64,000 bases of DNA from Bettongia penicillata ogilbyi (GCA_023548195.1 JAJHZJ010000399.1:7135100-7199099); one strand, 5' to 3'. Shown: positions 22,606 through 34,628, numbered from the stretch's first letter. Notes: generated by a model from the sequence alone, not told the origin. A program made the numbers and translations.

Positions 22606-23694
22606 ATGCCCAGAAAAGGGAAAAAAAAAATAAGATCATAAAGCTTAATTCTTTGGTGAACAGATATTTCCTCCTTTCCTTTCTGATGAGGAAGAACAAT
22701 GCTTACCATTTGGTAAAGACATAGAAGTCAAGGCCTCTCTATCCCAAATATCTGAAACAGATATCCAATGGGCTCAGGCCATGGAAGAGCTCAAAAAGAA
22801 TTTTGTAAATCAAGTTAGACAGGTGGAGGAAAAACTGGGAAGAGAAATGAGAGAGATGCAAGGAAAGCATGATAAACAGGTCAATACTTTACTAAAGGAG
22901 CCCCCCAAAAAACGCTGAAGAAAATAACACCTTGAAAAATAGGCTCACTCAATTGGCAAAAGAGGTTCAAAAAGCCAATGAGGAGAAGAAAGCTTTCAAA
23001 AGCAGAATTAGCCAAATGGAAAAAGAGATTCAAAAGCTCACTGAAGAAAATAGTTCTCTCAAAATTAGAATGGAACAGATGGAGGCTACTGACTTTCTGA
23101 GAAACCAAAAAAAATCACAAAACAAAACCAAAAGAATGAAAAAATGGAAGAGAATGTGAAATATCTCATTGGAAAAACAAATGACCTGGAAAATAGATCC
23201 AGGAGAGACAATTTACAAATTATGGGACTACCTGAAAGCCATGAACAAAAGAAGAGCCTAGACATCGTCTTGCATGAAATTATCAAGGAAAACTGCCCTG
23301 ATATTCTAGAACCAGAAGGCAACATAAGTATTCAAGGAATCCACTGATCAACACCTGAAAGAGATCCAAAAAGAGAAATTCCTAGGAACATTGTGGCCAA
23401 ATTCCAGAATTCCCAGGTCAAGGAGAAAATGTTGCAAACAGCTAGAAAGAAACAATTCCAGTATTGTGGAAATACAATCAGGATAACTCTACATTAAGGG
23501 ATCGAAGGTTGTGGAATAGGATATTCCAGAAGTCAAAGGAACTAGGACTCAAACCAAGAATCACCTACCTAGCAAAACTGAGTACAATACTTCAGGGGAA
23601 AATATGGTCTTTCAATGAAACAGAGGACTTTCACGTATTCTTGATGAAAATACCAAAGCTGAAAAGAGAATTTGACTTTCAAACACAAGAATGA
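22606..23694 (+). pseudogene. HAL1 copy C ORF1, broken
   Basis: Full-length ORF1 region from ATG CCC AGA AAA to the usual stop. The N-terminal part is shifted by small indels (a run of C and A at 22,900-22,915). The coiled coil and RRM are open in pieces (22,932-23,159 and 23,144-23,347, the latter with a basic block and NLQIMGLPES). A stop occurs at 23,346, where other copies read HRSPPERD. About 18 bp are missing near 23,490, before the C-terminal domain. The C-terminal domain itself is open (23,464-23,694). Confidence 0.85.
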
Positions 23695-23827
23695 GAAGAA
23701 GCATGAAAAAGCAAACAGCAAAGAGAAGTCATAAGGGACTTACCAAAGGTGCACTCTTTATATTCCTACATGGAAAGACAATATTTGTAACTCTTGACCT
23801 TTTCAGTATCTGGGTAGTTGGTGGGAC

Positions 23828-23880
23828 CACACACACACATACACACACACGCACACACACATGCATGCACACACGGAGAC
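23828..23880 (+). repeat. CA-rich microsatellite, part of HAL1 C
   Basis: (CA)n with CG and TG interruptions, at the fixed position after the spacer. Confidence 0.85.
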
Positions 23881-24710
23881 AGACAGCACAGAGTGAATTG
23901 AATAGGATGGGATCATATCTTAAAAAGTTAAGGTAAACCGTGAGAGAGAAATGTATTGGGAGGAGAGAGGGTGAAATGGAATGGGGCAAATTATCTCTCA
24001 TAGAAGAGGCAAGCAGGAGACTTTTTAGTGGAGGGGAAAAGAGGAGAGCTGAGAGAAAACCATGAAGTTTACTCTCATCACATTCGACTAAAGGAAGAAA
24101 TAAAATGCACACTCATTTTGGTGTGAAAAACTATCTAACAATACAGGAAAGTAGTGGAGAAGGAGAAAATCAGGGTGGGGGGGATGATGGAAGGGAGAGC
24201 AATGGGAGGAGGGAGCAATTTGAAGTCAACACTCTTGGGGAGGGACAGGATCAAAAGACAGAATAGAAACAATGGGGGGGTAGAATAGGATGGAGGGAAA
24301 TATAATTAGCCTTACATAATACTACTATTATGGAAGTCATTTGCAAAACTACACAGATATGGCCCATATTGAATTGCCTGCTTGCCTAATGGGAGTGGGT
24401 AGGGAGGGAGGGATGGGGAGCAGTTGGAACTCAAAGTTTTAGGAACAACTGTTGAGTATTGTTCTTGCTACTAGGAAATAAGAAATACAGGTAATGGGGA
24501 ATAGGATGGTATCTGACCCTACAGGACAAAAGAGAAGGTGGTTTCAAGGGAAGGGCGGGATTTTAGAAGAGAGGGCAGGTTGGTGACAGGGGACATTAGA
24601 ATGCTCGGTGTATTGGGGTGGGAGGAGGGGACAAATGGAGAGAAAATTTGGAACCCAAAATTTTGAAAAAATGAATGTAAAAAAGTTTAATAAATAAATT
24701 TATAAAAAAA

Positions 24711-24721
24711 AAAAAGAACTT
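24711..24721. repeat. Target-site duplication, right copy (HAL1 C)
   Basis: AAAAAGAACTT, identical to 21,943-21,953. Confidence 0.9.
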
Positions 24722-26290
24722 CGTGGGACTCCTTCCATGTCAATTTTCCCAAATAGTCTGTATGTTATTGGAATTAAGTGTTCTTTAGATGCTTGATAGA
24801 ATTCGTTTGTAAATCTGCCTGGTCCTGGAGATGTTTTCTAGGGAGTTTATTTATGACTTGTTCTATTTTCTTTTCTGAGATGGGTTTATTTAAGTGTTCA
24901 ACTTGCTCTTCTGTTAATCTGGGCAGTTTATTTTTTTGAATAATCATCCATCTCATTTAGATGGTTGAATTTATGGGTATTCTGTTGGGCAAAGTAATTT
25001 CTAATTATTGCTTTAATTTCCTTATCATTGGAGGTTAGTTCACCCTTTTCATTTTGGATACTCATAATTTGTTTTTCTTGTATCTTATCTTAATCAAATT
25101 GACCAAAGGTTTATCAATTTTATTGTTTTTTTTTTCATAAAACCAACTCTTAGTTTTATTTATTAATTCAATAGTTTTCTTAACTTCAGTTGCATTAGTC
25201 TCTCCTTTAGTTTTCAGTATTTCTGATTTGATATTTACTTGGGGTTTTCAATCTGTTCTTTTTCTAGCTTTTTCAATTGCATGCTCAATTCATTGATCTC
25301 CTCTATGTCTATTTTATTCATTTAGGCATTCAGAAATTAAAAGTTCCCCTAAGAACTGCTTTTGCATTATCCTGCAATATTTGGTAGGCAGTCTCATTAT
25401 TGTTCTATGAACTCTTGGATGAAGTTGTTGATTGTTTCTATAATTTGTTGCTGAACCCACTCAATGTTTACTATTATATTGTTTAGTTTCCAATTAATTT
25501 TTGTTTATCTTTCCATGTCCTTTGATTGTATATAATTTTATTGCTTTATGATCTGAGAAGGATGCACTGACTATCACTGCTTTTCGGCTCTGGATTGTCA
25601 GGTTTTTATGGCCTAGGATATGGTCAGTTTTTGCATATTTGCCATGTATCTGTGAAAAAAAGGTTTGTTCCTTTAAATCCTCATTCAATTTTCTCCACAG
25701 ATAAATCATGTCTACCTTATCCAGAGTTTTATTCACCTCCTTAACTTCTTTCTTCTTTATTTTGAGGCTAGATTTGTCAAGTTCAGACAGGGAGAGGGTG
25801 AGGTGCCCCACTAATGTAGTTTTCCTGTCTGTTTTTTCCTGTAACTCCCTTAATTTCTTCTAAGAATTTGCTTGCCATACCATTTGCTGCATATATGTTT
25901 ATTAGTGATATCATTTTGCTGTCTGTGGTGCCTTTTTTGGAGGATGTAGTTTCCTTCCTTATCTCTTTTGATTAGGTCTGTTTATGCTTTTACTTGGTCT
26001 GAGATTAGCATTTCTACCCCTGATATTTTTGCGTCAGCTGAAGCACACTATGTTCTCCTCCAACCTTTTACCTTTAACTCTGTGTGTATCCCCTGTTTCA
26101 AATATGTTTCTTGCAAACAACATATTGATAGATTTTGTCAATCCAATCTGGTTTCTGTCTCCATTTTATGGGAGAGTTTATCCCATTCACATAACTAGTT
26201 AAGATTACTCTGTGTGTTTTCCCCTCCATTCTCTTTCCCCTTTTTATGCGTTTAGTTCGCCCTCCTCCCTTTTCCTCCAGAATAGTTTTA

Positions 26291-26938
26291 TTTTTTAATT
26301 TTTTTTCAGAGTTCCGAAATCACTACCACAAAACCTAGATGTTTTCTTCCCCTCCATCCCCCCAACTTCCCCTCTCCATCACCGAGATGGCATACAATTT
26401 TGTGTAGATTTTACACATACATTGCTATTAAATATATTGTCACCATAGTCATGTTGTATAAAAAGAATTAAAATGAATAGGAGAAATCTTATAACAAACC
26501 AAAATGTAATACAAAGGAAAATTATCTTTCTCTGGATGTGAAAGGCATTTTGCCTTAAAAGAACATTGGAAATTTTTTAAGTCCTTGCATAGCAATGAAG
26601 TTCTAAGTCTACAAGAAAAAGTCTTTGCACACTGGGGTTGTTACTGTGTACAAAGTTCTCCTGGTTCTTCTCCTTTTGCTCAGCCTCAGATCATATATGT
26701 CTTTCCAGGACTCTCTGAAGTCCTCCTCTTCATCATTTCTTATAGCACAATAGTATTCCATTACATTGATATATCATAATTTATTCAGCTATTCCCCAAT
26801 TGATGGAAACTTCCTTGATTTCCAGTTTTTGGCCACCACAAAGAGTATGCTATTATTTTTTTTGTATATGTGGAACACTTTCCAATTTTTATGATCTCTT
26901 GGGGATATAGTCCTAGAAGCAATAATGTTGGGTCAAAT
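26291..26938 (-). mobile_element. 5'-truncated L1 3' end inserted in the spacer of the large L1
   Basis: T-rich start (the tail on the minus strand), L1 3' region, and the last part of ORF2 (AGCACAATAGTATTCCATTA landmark near 26,745). Spacer sequence of the host L1 resumes at 26,939. A short TTTTTAA repeat on both sides may be the target-site duplication. Confidence 0.75.
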
Positions 26939-27379
26939 TTTTAAGCATTTCCTCCTTCAGTTTTCCCTCCCTTCTTTCATCCCCCTCGCTTTTTAATCCC
27001 CTTTTCCCTTACAACTTCTTCCCTTTCCTTTTCTTTCCACATTTCCCTCCTATTGCCTATATGGTTGTATTTCTATTCTTAAGTGAGTTTGTTGTTCTCT
27101 TCTTGAATCCAGTCACATGAGAGTACCTCTTAAACAATGCTCATGTCCCTCCCCTCTTTCCCTCTACTGTAATATATTTTTCTGCCTCTTCCTATGAATA
27201 TCCCTTTTACATATCATAATAAACATAGAATTCTCAAGATTAACAAGTGCCATCTTCCCTTACAGTAATGGAAACAGTTTGACCATATTGAGTAACGAAT
27301 TTTTCCCCTGTTTTCACCTTCTTATACCTCTCTTCAGACCAACATTTGAAGCCCAAATTTTCAATTTCTTTCTGGTCTT

Positions 27380-28358
27380 TTCATCATGAAGGTCTAGAAG
27401 CCCCTTATTTCATTGAATATCCATCTCCTTGCCTGGAATATTGTGCTCAATGTTTCTGGGCAGCTGATCCTTCTTTGTAGTTCCAGCGCCTTTGCCTTAT
27501 AGAATATCATATTCCAATTCCTTCTGTCTTTTGATGTAGAAGCTGCAAGATCCTGTGTGATCCTGAGTGTAGCTCCTCCATATTTCAATTGTTTCTTTCT
27601 GGCTCCCTCCAGTATTTTCTCCTTCTCTTGAGAGTTCTGGAATTTGGCAATGATAATACTTGGTGTTTTTAATTTGAGCTCCCTTTCAGGAGGTGAACAG
27701 TGGATTCTTTATAACTATTTTGCCCTCTGGATCTAGGAATTCTGGGAGATTTTCCTTGATTATTTCTTGGATGATATTATCTATTATCTCTTTTTTTTCC
27801 ATTATGGCTTTCTGGTAGACCAATAATCCTTAGTTTTTCTCTCTTGGATCTATTTTCCAGATCTCTTGTTTTTCCAATTAGATATTTTACATTTTCTTAT
27901 ATCTTTTCATTTTTTAGATTCTGTTTGACTGATTCTTGATATCTCATAGATTCATTAGCTTCTACTTACCCAATTCTATTTTTTATCAAACTGTTTTCTT
28001 CAGTTAACTTTTGTCTCTGCTTTTCCATTTGTACGGTTATTCCTTTTAAGGAGTTATTTTCTCCACTTAGGTTTTGTACTTCTTTTTCCATTTTTTCAAT
28101 TGTCCTCTTAAAGTCTTCTGTGATTTCTCTTTTCATATTTTTAAAGTTATTCTTCAGGTTTTTTTTCTATTTCAGCTTTTAAAATTCTTCCTGAACTCTT
28201 CCAAGAAGACTCTTTCTTCATCAGGATAGTTCATATTCCCTTCTGAAGTTTCAGATGGGAGTACAGTCTCAATGCTGACCTCTTTGGTATTTGTGCTTTG
28301 GTCCTTCTCCTGTTCGAAAGAGTCTATGATCTTTTCTTTTCTGCTTTGCTTCCTACTC
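27380..28358 (-). pseudogene. ORF1 of the large L1, broken
   Basis: ORF1p-like frame starting at ATG AGT AGG AAG CAA near 28,358, with a Lys/Arg-rich start (MSRKQSRKEKIID) and an acidic segment. The first 62 codons are open to 28,172. Coiled-coil, RRM and C-terminal segments follow in broken frames; the C-terminal piece (27,588-27,394) still shows LRITQDLAAST. It is a distinct ORF1 subfamily: clearly homologous to the HAL1 ORF1 in the second half but different in the N-terminal part. Confidence 0.75.
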
Positions 28359-29019
28359 ATGATAATCACCCTTTTCCTGACTTTTAACATAAACGTCTGC
28401 TTCTATGTCACAGGGGACTCTATTCTATTTTTCTTGTGCCTAAAACCTGATGCTTTGTTGTGTCCTCTGGTTCTTCCAGATAGAAGCTAAAATGCTGTAG
28501 TTTACCTGGTGCTGAGCTTTCTGGTGTTGGAAAGCAAAATCCAGGTGAGATCTTTTTGGGTTTCCCTGCAATTACCCATAAACTAGCTCCTTAATTGTGG
28601 AGAAGGGGTGGTCTGGTCACAGGAGGTCTCCTCTTCCGAGCTAGAGCATAGGCAAGCTCAGTGGTTTGTGATCCTGTCTGTGCTACTATCTTTCTGATTC
28701 ACCTGGGGTGCTGATGCACTCCTGTCATCCTCGTGTTGGTCGTTGTGGGCTTCACTCCCCTAAGGTCAAGCCCAGGCTCTTCTCCCGATTTGCAGAGGAA
28801 GGGCTGTCTGGGACAATTCTAGTCTTGCACTGCTCCCCTTCAGCCACAACAAGAGGGGACCCCCCCCTTAGCGATTTTTCTAGCCTCACTGGCCAACGGA
28901 CTGTTTGCCCCTCATGCTGCTCCCACTGTTCCAAGATTTTTTCCTGGGACATATGTTCTCAGCTCATCAAAGTCAACAAGGGAAGGGGGATAACAATCTC
29001 TGCCATCTTGGCTCCCAGA
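28359..29019 (-). promoter_or_regulatory. 5' UTR (internal promoter region) of the large L1
   Basis: GC-richer leader of about 660 bp between the L1 5' start and ORF1. A YY1-like AAGATGGCA lies at 29,001-29,009 on the minus strand. Confidence 0.65.
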
Positions 29020-29026
29020 CTTTTAA

Positions 29027-29037
29027 TTGAAAAGTAT
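29027..29037. repeat. Target-site duplication, right copy (large L1)
   Basis: TTGAAAAGTAT, identical to 19,298-19,308. About 8 bp (29,019-29,026) between the L1 start motif and this repeat are extra 5' bases. Confidence 0.75.
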
Positions 29038-29484
29038 CTTTCTAAGTAAAATCCAAGAGAATATAACTTTAATATATGGATGACTGACAGAGATAATCGA
29101 AGTATTTCTTTGCTAAATCTTAATTTTAATACTCATTTTATTGTAACATTGACCCTGGCCTAATAGCTTAATTTTAGACATAACCTCGAATTGTTCCCCT
29201 ACCAACAATCTATAATTTAATAGATCTGGTATTAAGCTTATAAACCCTTTGACTATAGGAAATTGGCACTAAGAGGCAGGACATTGCAGTGAAACAATAT
29301 CTCCTGAACTTCATGTCAATTCCAGGCAGGAGTAGATTGTCAACTTGCATTCAGTCAGGCTTAAAATCTGTCAGGTGTCAGTGGGGAAATTAAGTCAGGA
29401 GAATGCTATCTACGACGAGACTGAACAGCCCGCTCTCCCACCCTTCCCATGAGATCACCTTTTGCAGTTAGTACTTATAAATTG
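29038..29484. other. Unassigned sequence
   Basis: No gene or repeat recognised; the segment at 29,240-29,460 has repeat-like richness but no family could be named. Confidence 0.4.
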
Positions 29485-30530
29485 GTACTTAATTATTTTT
29501 AATTTGTTCTTTTTCTAGCTTTTAACATTGTCCAATTAACTGATCTCCTCTTTCTATGTTTTGTTCAGGTAATAAGCATGGAGAGGTGTAAAATTTCCTC
29601 TAAGAACTGCTTTCTCTGTATCCCACAAGTTTTATGTGTTGTCTCATTACTCTCATTCCCTTGGATGAGGTTATTTATTGTTTTTATGATTTGCTGTTTG
29701 ACCCACTCATTCTTTAGGATTAGATTACTTAATTGCCAATAATTTCTAGTCTATCTTTCCATGGCCTTTTATTACACATAATTTTTTATTGCATCGTGAT
29801 TTCAGAAGGATGTGTTTAATATTTCTTTCTTTTAGCATTGGATTGTGAGTTTTATGCCTTAATAAATGGTCAATTTTTGTATAAATGCCATATTCCACAT
29901 AGAAAAAGTTATATTCCTTTCAATATCTCCACTTAATATCCCCATCCAATTTTATCCAGGGGTCTATGATATCTAACTCTGCTAAAATTCTCTTCACATC
30001 CTTAATATCTTTTTGGTTTATTTCATGTTTAGATTTAATTAGTTCTGAGAGAGGGAGGTTGGGGTGACTCACTAATATTGTTTTGCTATCTGTTTCTTCC
30101 TGTGACTCCTTTTACTACTCCTCTAAGAATGTGAATACTATACTACTTGGTGCATATGTGTTTTATGTGTTTATTAATGATACACTTTATTTTCTACGGT
30201 GCCTTTTAACAGGATGTAATCTTTTTAATTTTGCTTTTGTTTTTTTCTGAGATCAGGATTGCTAGACCGGCTTTGTTTTACTTTAGCTGAAGCATAATAT
30301 ATTTTATTCAAGCCTTTTCCCTTTACTCTGTGTGTATCACTCTGTTTCAAATGTGTTTCTTGTAAACAACATATCCCCTGTCCTATCTACTTCTGTTTTA
30401 TGGAAGAATTCATTCCATTTACATTCAGAATTATTGTTAACAACTTTGTCTTTCTGTCCACTCTACCTCTCCATTTTGCTTTTCTGTCACCTTTCTCTTT
30501 CCTTCTTCACAAGACTTTTCCTTTTGGCAA
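29485..30530 (-). mobile_element. L1 fragment: ORF2 endonuclease region and start of ORF2
   Basis: Follows the same order as 25,240-26,210 of the large L1, read on the minus strand, with many indels. It ends in the spacer upstream of ORF2. Both ends are truncated; no 3' end present. Confidence 0.7.
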
Positions 30531-31039
30531 TTTCCTCTCTATTCAGGTTCTTTCTTGAATTGAACCGCCAAGCATCTATACCCTATTGCAGAGAGTACAA
30601 GTCTGATGAGCTGACCATATTGTTTTAATGCCAAATATACATTTGCCTAAAAGAAAAATTTACAGAGAATTCACACTAGGCAAGGACTCACATTCCAAAG
30701 GAACAATACAACTATATTCTTAAGATCTCCCTGAAGAATTTTGGAACTGTATGTGAAACATGGGAGACACTCTTACAAAACTACCTAGCATGATTTTCCT
30801 GCATCAATGAAGGAGCTGTGCTCTATAAGCAAAGCAGAAATTTAATTGTCAAAAGAAACATGAGATGTGAAAATTTAGAGACATCTTTACTCCCGATGTT
30901 CATATGGACTATTTATGCTGATCTGTGGTAGAGCCTCTTGAGCTCCCATTGTTCTAAACAACTATAATTGGACACACTGAACTGGGACCCTAATATACTG
31001 ATATTATTTTGGTCCTCTTTGAGCACAAAGGATAACAAC
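30531..31039. other. Unassigned sequence
   Basis: No gene or clear repeat recognised. Confidence 0.4.
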
Positions 31040-31490
31040 CAAATATATGATTGTGTTAGAATACTATCATGATACAAGAAATGATGAGCAGTATATTTTC
31101 AGGGGGAAAACAAGCTACAAAAGTCGTACATGAACCACAAAGTGAAGTAATCAGAACCAAGATTGCACACAATAACAGTAATATTCAATAATGATTAACT
31201 GTGAATGTCTTAGCTATTCTATATACAGGGACCTAAGGCAGTTCTCAAATATTGATGATGAAAAATGCTATACATCTCCAGAAAAAAATAACTGATAGAG
31301 TCCAAATAACTGAATACAGTCCAAAGCATACTTTCAAAAACTTTTTTCTTCTTTTTTGACTGTTTTCTTTCATAACATGACTTTTATGAAAATATGTTTT
31401 GCACGACTGCATATGTATAACATCTAAATTGCTTGCCTTCTCAATGAGGAGAAAGAGGAGGGAGTAAGAGAGGAAAGTTGATACTCTTTT
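31040..31490 (+). mobile_element. L1 3' end fragment
   Basis: End of ORF2 (AGAATACTATCATGATACAA, then a GAAGTAATCAGAACCAAGAT segment) and L1 3' UTR (CACGACTGCATATGTATAAC, then TTGCTTGCCTTCTCAATGAG). It meets the next L1 tail to tail. Confidence 0.75.
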
Positions 31491-32047
31491 TAAATTTTCC
31501 TTTACATTTATTTTATTCTATTTATTTTCAGTGTTCTACAATAACTACTATATAATTTAAATTTTTTCCCTCCCTCCCTCTCCTTTTCCCTTTTTCCCCC
31601 CTCCCTCCCCAAGACAACAGACAAATTTATATAGGCTCTGCACATACATTCCAATTAAACACACTTTCAGCTTAGTCATGTTGAGTAGAAGAATTAAAAT
31701 GAATTTGGGAAATCATATAACAAACCAAAACATAATACAACAGAAAATTTTCTGCTGCATTCTGCAATTGAATTCGATAGTTCTTTCTCTGGATGTGGAA
31801 GGCATTTTGCCTTAAAAGAATTTTTTCAGTCCTTCAATTGCAATGAAGTTCTAAGTCTACCAGAAAAAAATCGTTGCACACTGGTTGTTTCTGTCTACAA
31901 AGTTCCCTCAGTTCTGCTCCTTTTGCTCAGCATCAGATCATATTAGTCTTCCCAGGCCTCTGTGAGTCTTCCTGCTCATTATTCCTTATAGCAAAACAAT
32001 ATTCCATTACATTCATGTACCATAATGCATTCAGCCATTCCCCAATC
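31491..32047 (-). mobile_element. 5'-truncated L1 3' end
   Basis: On the minus strand: end of ORF2 (the reverse of ATTCCATTACATTCATGTAC at about 32,003), then 3' UTR and tail near 31,500. Convergent with the preceding L1 fragment. Confidence 0.75.
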
Positions 32048-32048
32048 C

Positions 32049-32480
32049 TGTTTGTGACATCAAATGTATCACCCAGGCAATATTCACAGCACCATTATGA
32101 ATATTCCAGCATAGTTCTGAATTGCAAAGTAGAAAGCAGAAAAACAAAATATTTATTCAGACACCAAAAATACCAATCCCCAAATCAGAAATCCCAATTG
32201 ATTATAGTAGCCAAAGAGTCAATACATATTATCACTGTAAGTGATTAAGTCATTCCCGAACCTCCCCCTTCCCTGGGGACTTCCCACAGACAAACAAGCA
32301 CTCATGAGCCCGATTGTGCCTGCTTGCCTGTGTCCTTTCTCTTGCTCTGCCATAACTGCTCTCAGTTCTTCTTTACCCTTCCTGTTACACCCATTCAGCA
32401 AGCTCCTCCCATCACATGTGACTTAGACTTCCATGTGATTTATGTAGGTCACATGGGCCTATTAACGAATGAGAAAAATC
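32049..32480 (-). mobile_element. Possible solo LTR of an endogenous retrovirus-like element
   Basis: A block of non-L1 sequence begins TGTTTGTGACATC (an LTR 3' end CA on the minus strand). On the minus strand it has a polyadenylation signal GAATAAATATT at about 32,150-32,160, and a C-rich middle on the plus strand. No coding part is present. The far end and a short target duplication could not be placed, so this is a tentative call. Confidence 0.3.
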
Positions 32481-33575
32481 TTTCCATTATTCATAGTATT
32501 TGAGTGTTAGTTATTACTACCATTAAGCAGTCTCATAAAGAATAATATGGGTTATAAATTCTTTAAGATAACAAAAAAAAATTTCTGACTATCAATTGCA
32601 AAAATAAGAATTTAAAATTTATAAATTTGAATGCACACACACATGGAGAGAGAGATGTATATAAATTTAGTACTTTTTTTTAAAGAACAAGGGGGCAATT
32701 GTATCAAATGATTCATTATAAGAAGTAGCATTGTTTTGGATTTAAAATGAGAGAAGTTGGTCTGATAGTAAGTTATGTCACTAATCACTGATTTAAAGAC
32801 CACAGAATCATAGTGTTGAGCATAGGAAAGAACCGCAGATATCTAGTGCAATTTCTATTTCATAAAGTTCATAGTAGAATCAAATAAGATAATAATTGCA
32901 TAAAGTCCTTTGCACACTACAAAACTGCAAATGTTAGTTTGCTATTATTGCTATTTTATAAATAGTGAAATTGAGATATTTCGACTTCTCTAAATCTGAA
33001 TTTCCAGAATAAGAACCTACTATTATTACTGTGGGGAATTAATATGAAAATTAAATGAATTCATGTTCATAAAAGTGCATTCTATCCATAATTCATTTTG
33101 TAAATAAAAGCTACCACTATTTTGAATAAATTGCCTTAGCAAGAATTCATGTTTCCACGTTTCTCATTGAATGTTCTGTCAATTTTGCTAAGAACCTGCT
33201 GAAGGTAAGAAGCAGAAAGAATGATCTCTATGTTTTTTAGATCAGCAAGTAGAAACAGTTCACTTCTATCCCTTCCAGTATGGAACAGTTGTTTGCTAAG
33301 CCAAGAGTCAAAATAAAATTTCCTGACTTGCAACTTAGTAGTCGATGTACTTCTTCCCCCATTCACTTAAATTCAGGGTCACCAGAGTTTATCCATCTGG
33401 CTTTACCCATCTTTTGGATATATATCTACAATTCTTGGCCCTTCCAAGTCCTGTAACCTGTTGTGAATGGGAGGTATGCTTCAGAGTCTCAGAATAAAAC
33501 AAAAGGGGAGGTTGGTGGGTGACTTTCATTTTTGGGAAATATATTTATGTATCTACTCATTTTCTAAATCTTGTA
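32481..33575. other. Mostly unassigned sequence
   Basis: Unique AT-rich DNA. A short MIR-like tail (TTTGCACACTACAAAACTGC, then TATTATTGCTATTTTA) is visible at about 32,870-32,960 on the plus strand. Confidence 0.45.
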
Positions 33576-33579
33576 AATT

Positions 33580-34178
33580 CTACCTCTCTAATATTTTTCG
33601 CACTTGATTCTTTTTCTCAGCTCACAAAGCTACCACCCTAGTTCAGGTCCCCATTATCTCTCCTGGACTGTTGCAATGCCTTGTTTTGTCTGTCACTGGC
33701 CCTTCACAACTTGGCCCTTACCGATGTTTTTTTCAACTTCCTATCACTTGCCAACTCTCATTCGAAAATTCGAACTGGTTTTCTCTCTGTTACACATTCT
33801 ACCTCACATTTATGCTGTTTTTCCTTGCTGTGCCTTATTTCCAGAGTGTCCTCACTCATAACCTCTATCTCAGAAAATCTCTAAATTATTTCAAGACAGA
33901 GCTCAAGCACAATCTCTCTCTTCAAACTGCTGGTGCTCTTCCTAATATTCTACCTTATATTTAGCAACCTTACACCAATTCTGTATTTTTCCTGTACACA
34001 CATGTGGATTCATACATATATAAGTACATATATGTGTTAATTATTGTCTGTGGCAGAATGTATACTCATTGAGAATAGGAATTATTTTACTTTTATCTTT
34101 TTTGTCCTACTACCAGAATAGTTTCTTATACATAGGAGTTGCTAAGTAAATGCTTCTTCATCAATCCATTGATTTATT
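33580..34178 (+). mobile_element. L2-type LINE 3' fragment
   Basis: Shows the order of an L2 3' region: TCTCTCCTGGACTGTTGCAA (33,658), ACTGGCCCTTCACAACTTGG, GACAGAGCTCAAGCACAATC, and a terminal GTATACTCATTGAGAATAGG to AATGCTTCTTCATC segment. The apparent ORFs at 33,604-33,964 are relics of it. Confidence 0.65.
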
Positions 34179-34214
34179 CATAAGAAAAATGCTAATTTTA
34201 AACTGAAACATTGA

Positions 34215-34335
34215 ATTTGCTTGAGAAGCAAGACAGCAAAGTGCAGAGAGATCCAGCTTTGGATTTTGGTACTTATAAGTACCAGCTGCATGACCCTGGT
34301 TAAATCATTTAATGTCTCAGTGCTTCAGGAACTTT
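34215..34335 (+). mobile_element. MIR-like SINE fragment
   Basis: GCAAAGTGCAGAGAGATCCA head, then GCATGACCCTGGTTAAATCA and AATGTCTCAGTGCTTCAG. Truncated. Confidence 0.5.
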
Positions 34336-34580
34336 GAGACTTCAAATTCCTAAATGGCATCTGAGCAGAGTTTCCACATTGGAACACCCTCTCCCAATGA
34401 AATTTCAGAACTTTTTCCTCACCCTAAATAAGTGGATTTGAATCCACTTATTTATAGCATAAAATATATAAATGTGCATGTCAACTACTAAATATTGAGT
34501 AGTAGCTTTACTTTTTTGTTAATAATAGTGAAGAAAAAAATAAAACTATCACAAAGTCTATACACATCTACCTACAACTT

Positions 34581-34591
34581 AAGATTTTGAG
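34581..34591. repeat. Target-site duplication, left copy (HAL1 D)
   Basis: AAGATTTTGAG, repeated at 36,148-36,158. Confidence 0.85.
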
Positions 34592-34601
34592 GGAAGGAGC
34601 C

Positions 34602-34611
34602 AAGATGGCGG
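34602..34611 (+). promoter_or_regulatory. YY1-like site at 5' end of copy D
   Basis: AAGATGGCGG, a perfect match to the YY1 core, about 10 bp inside the element start. Confidence 0.45.
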
Positions 34612-34628
34612 GGTAGAAAGACTCATAT

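Larger units (their letters stand above)
21954..24710 (+). mobile_element. HAL1 copy C, full length, inserted in L1 ORF2
   Basis: Starts GGGGGGAGGAGCCAAGATAG and ends with an A-tail at about 24,704-24,710. Same plan as copy G. The flanking L1 sequence rejoins cleanly across the 11-bp direct repeat, so both boundaries are certain. The orientation is opposite to the host L1. Confidence 0.95.
19600..26205 (-). pseudogene. L1 ORF2 of the large L1, split by insertion
   Basis: Endonuclease at 26,205-25,240, with the stretch from LSELDKSS through TFFSQIHGKY to KTDHILGHK and FSDHKAIKL readable at 25,811-25,494. RT at about 24,960-24,722 and 21,953-20,900, split by HAL1 copy C. The FADD box is intact at 21,371-21,382, and the VKCPLSP motif precedes it. 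C-terminal pieces are open at 20,901-20,476 and 19,888-19,613. Stops and frameshifts between these segments, plus the insertion, show it is dead, but it is less decayed than the other ORF2 copies here. Confidence 0.85.
19309..29026 (-). mobile_element. Near full-length L1 carrying two later insertions
   Basis: Read on the minus strand: 5' start GGGAGCCAAGATGGCAGAG near 29,017, leader to about 28,359, ORF1 to about 27,380, spacer, ORF2 from about 26,205 to about 19,600, and 3' region ending in an A-rich tail near 19,310-19,325. Removing HAL1 copy C and the L1 fragment at 26,291-26,938 leaves about 6.3 kb, the normal L1 length. An 11-bp direct repeat flanks it, and the left copy lies in the tail of the plus-strand L1. 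Insertion order: plus L1, then this L1, then HAL1 C and the small L1. Confidence 0.85.

Noticed and set aside
28708..29049. 113-codon plus-strand frame
   Set aside because: Antisense to the GC-richer leader of the large L1; no domain visible and it ends in the flank.
33604..33964. Three overlapping 67-97 codon frames as a host gene fragment
   Set aside because: They fall inside a recognisable L2 3' region.
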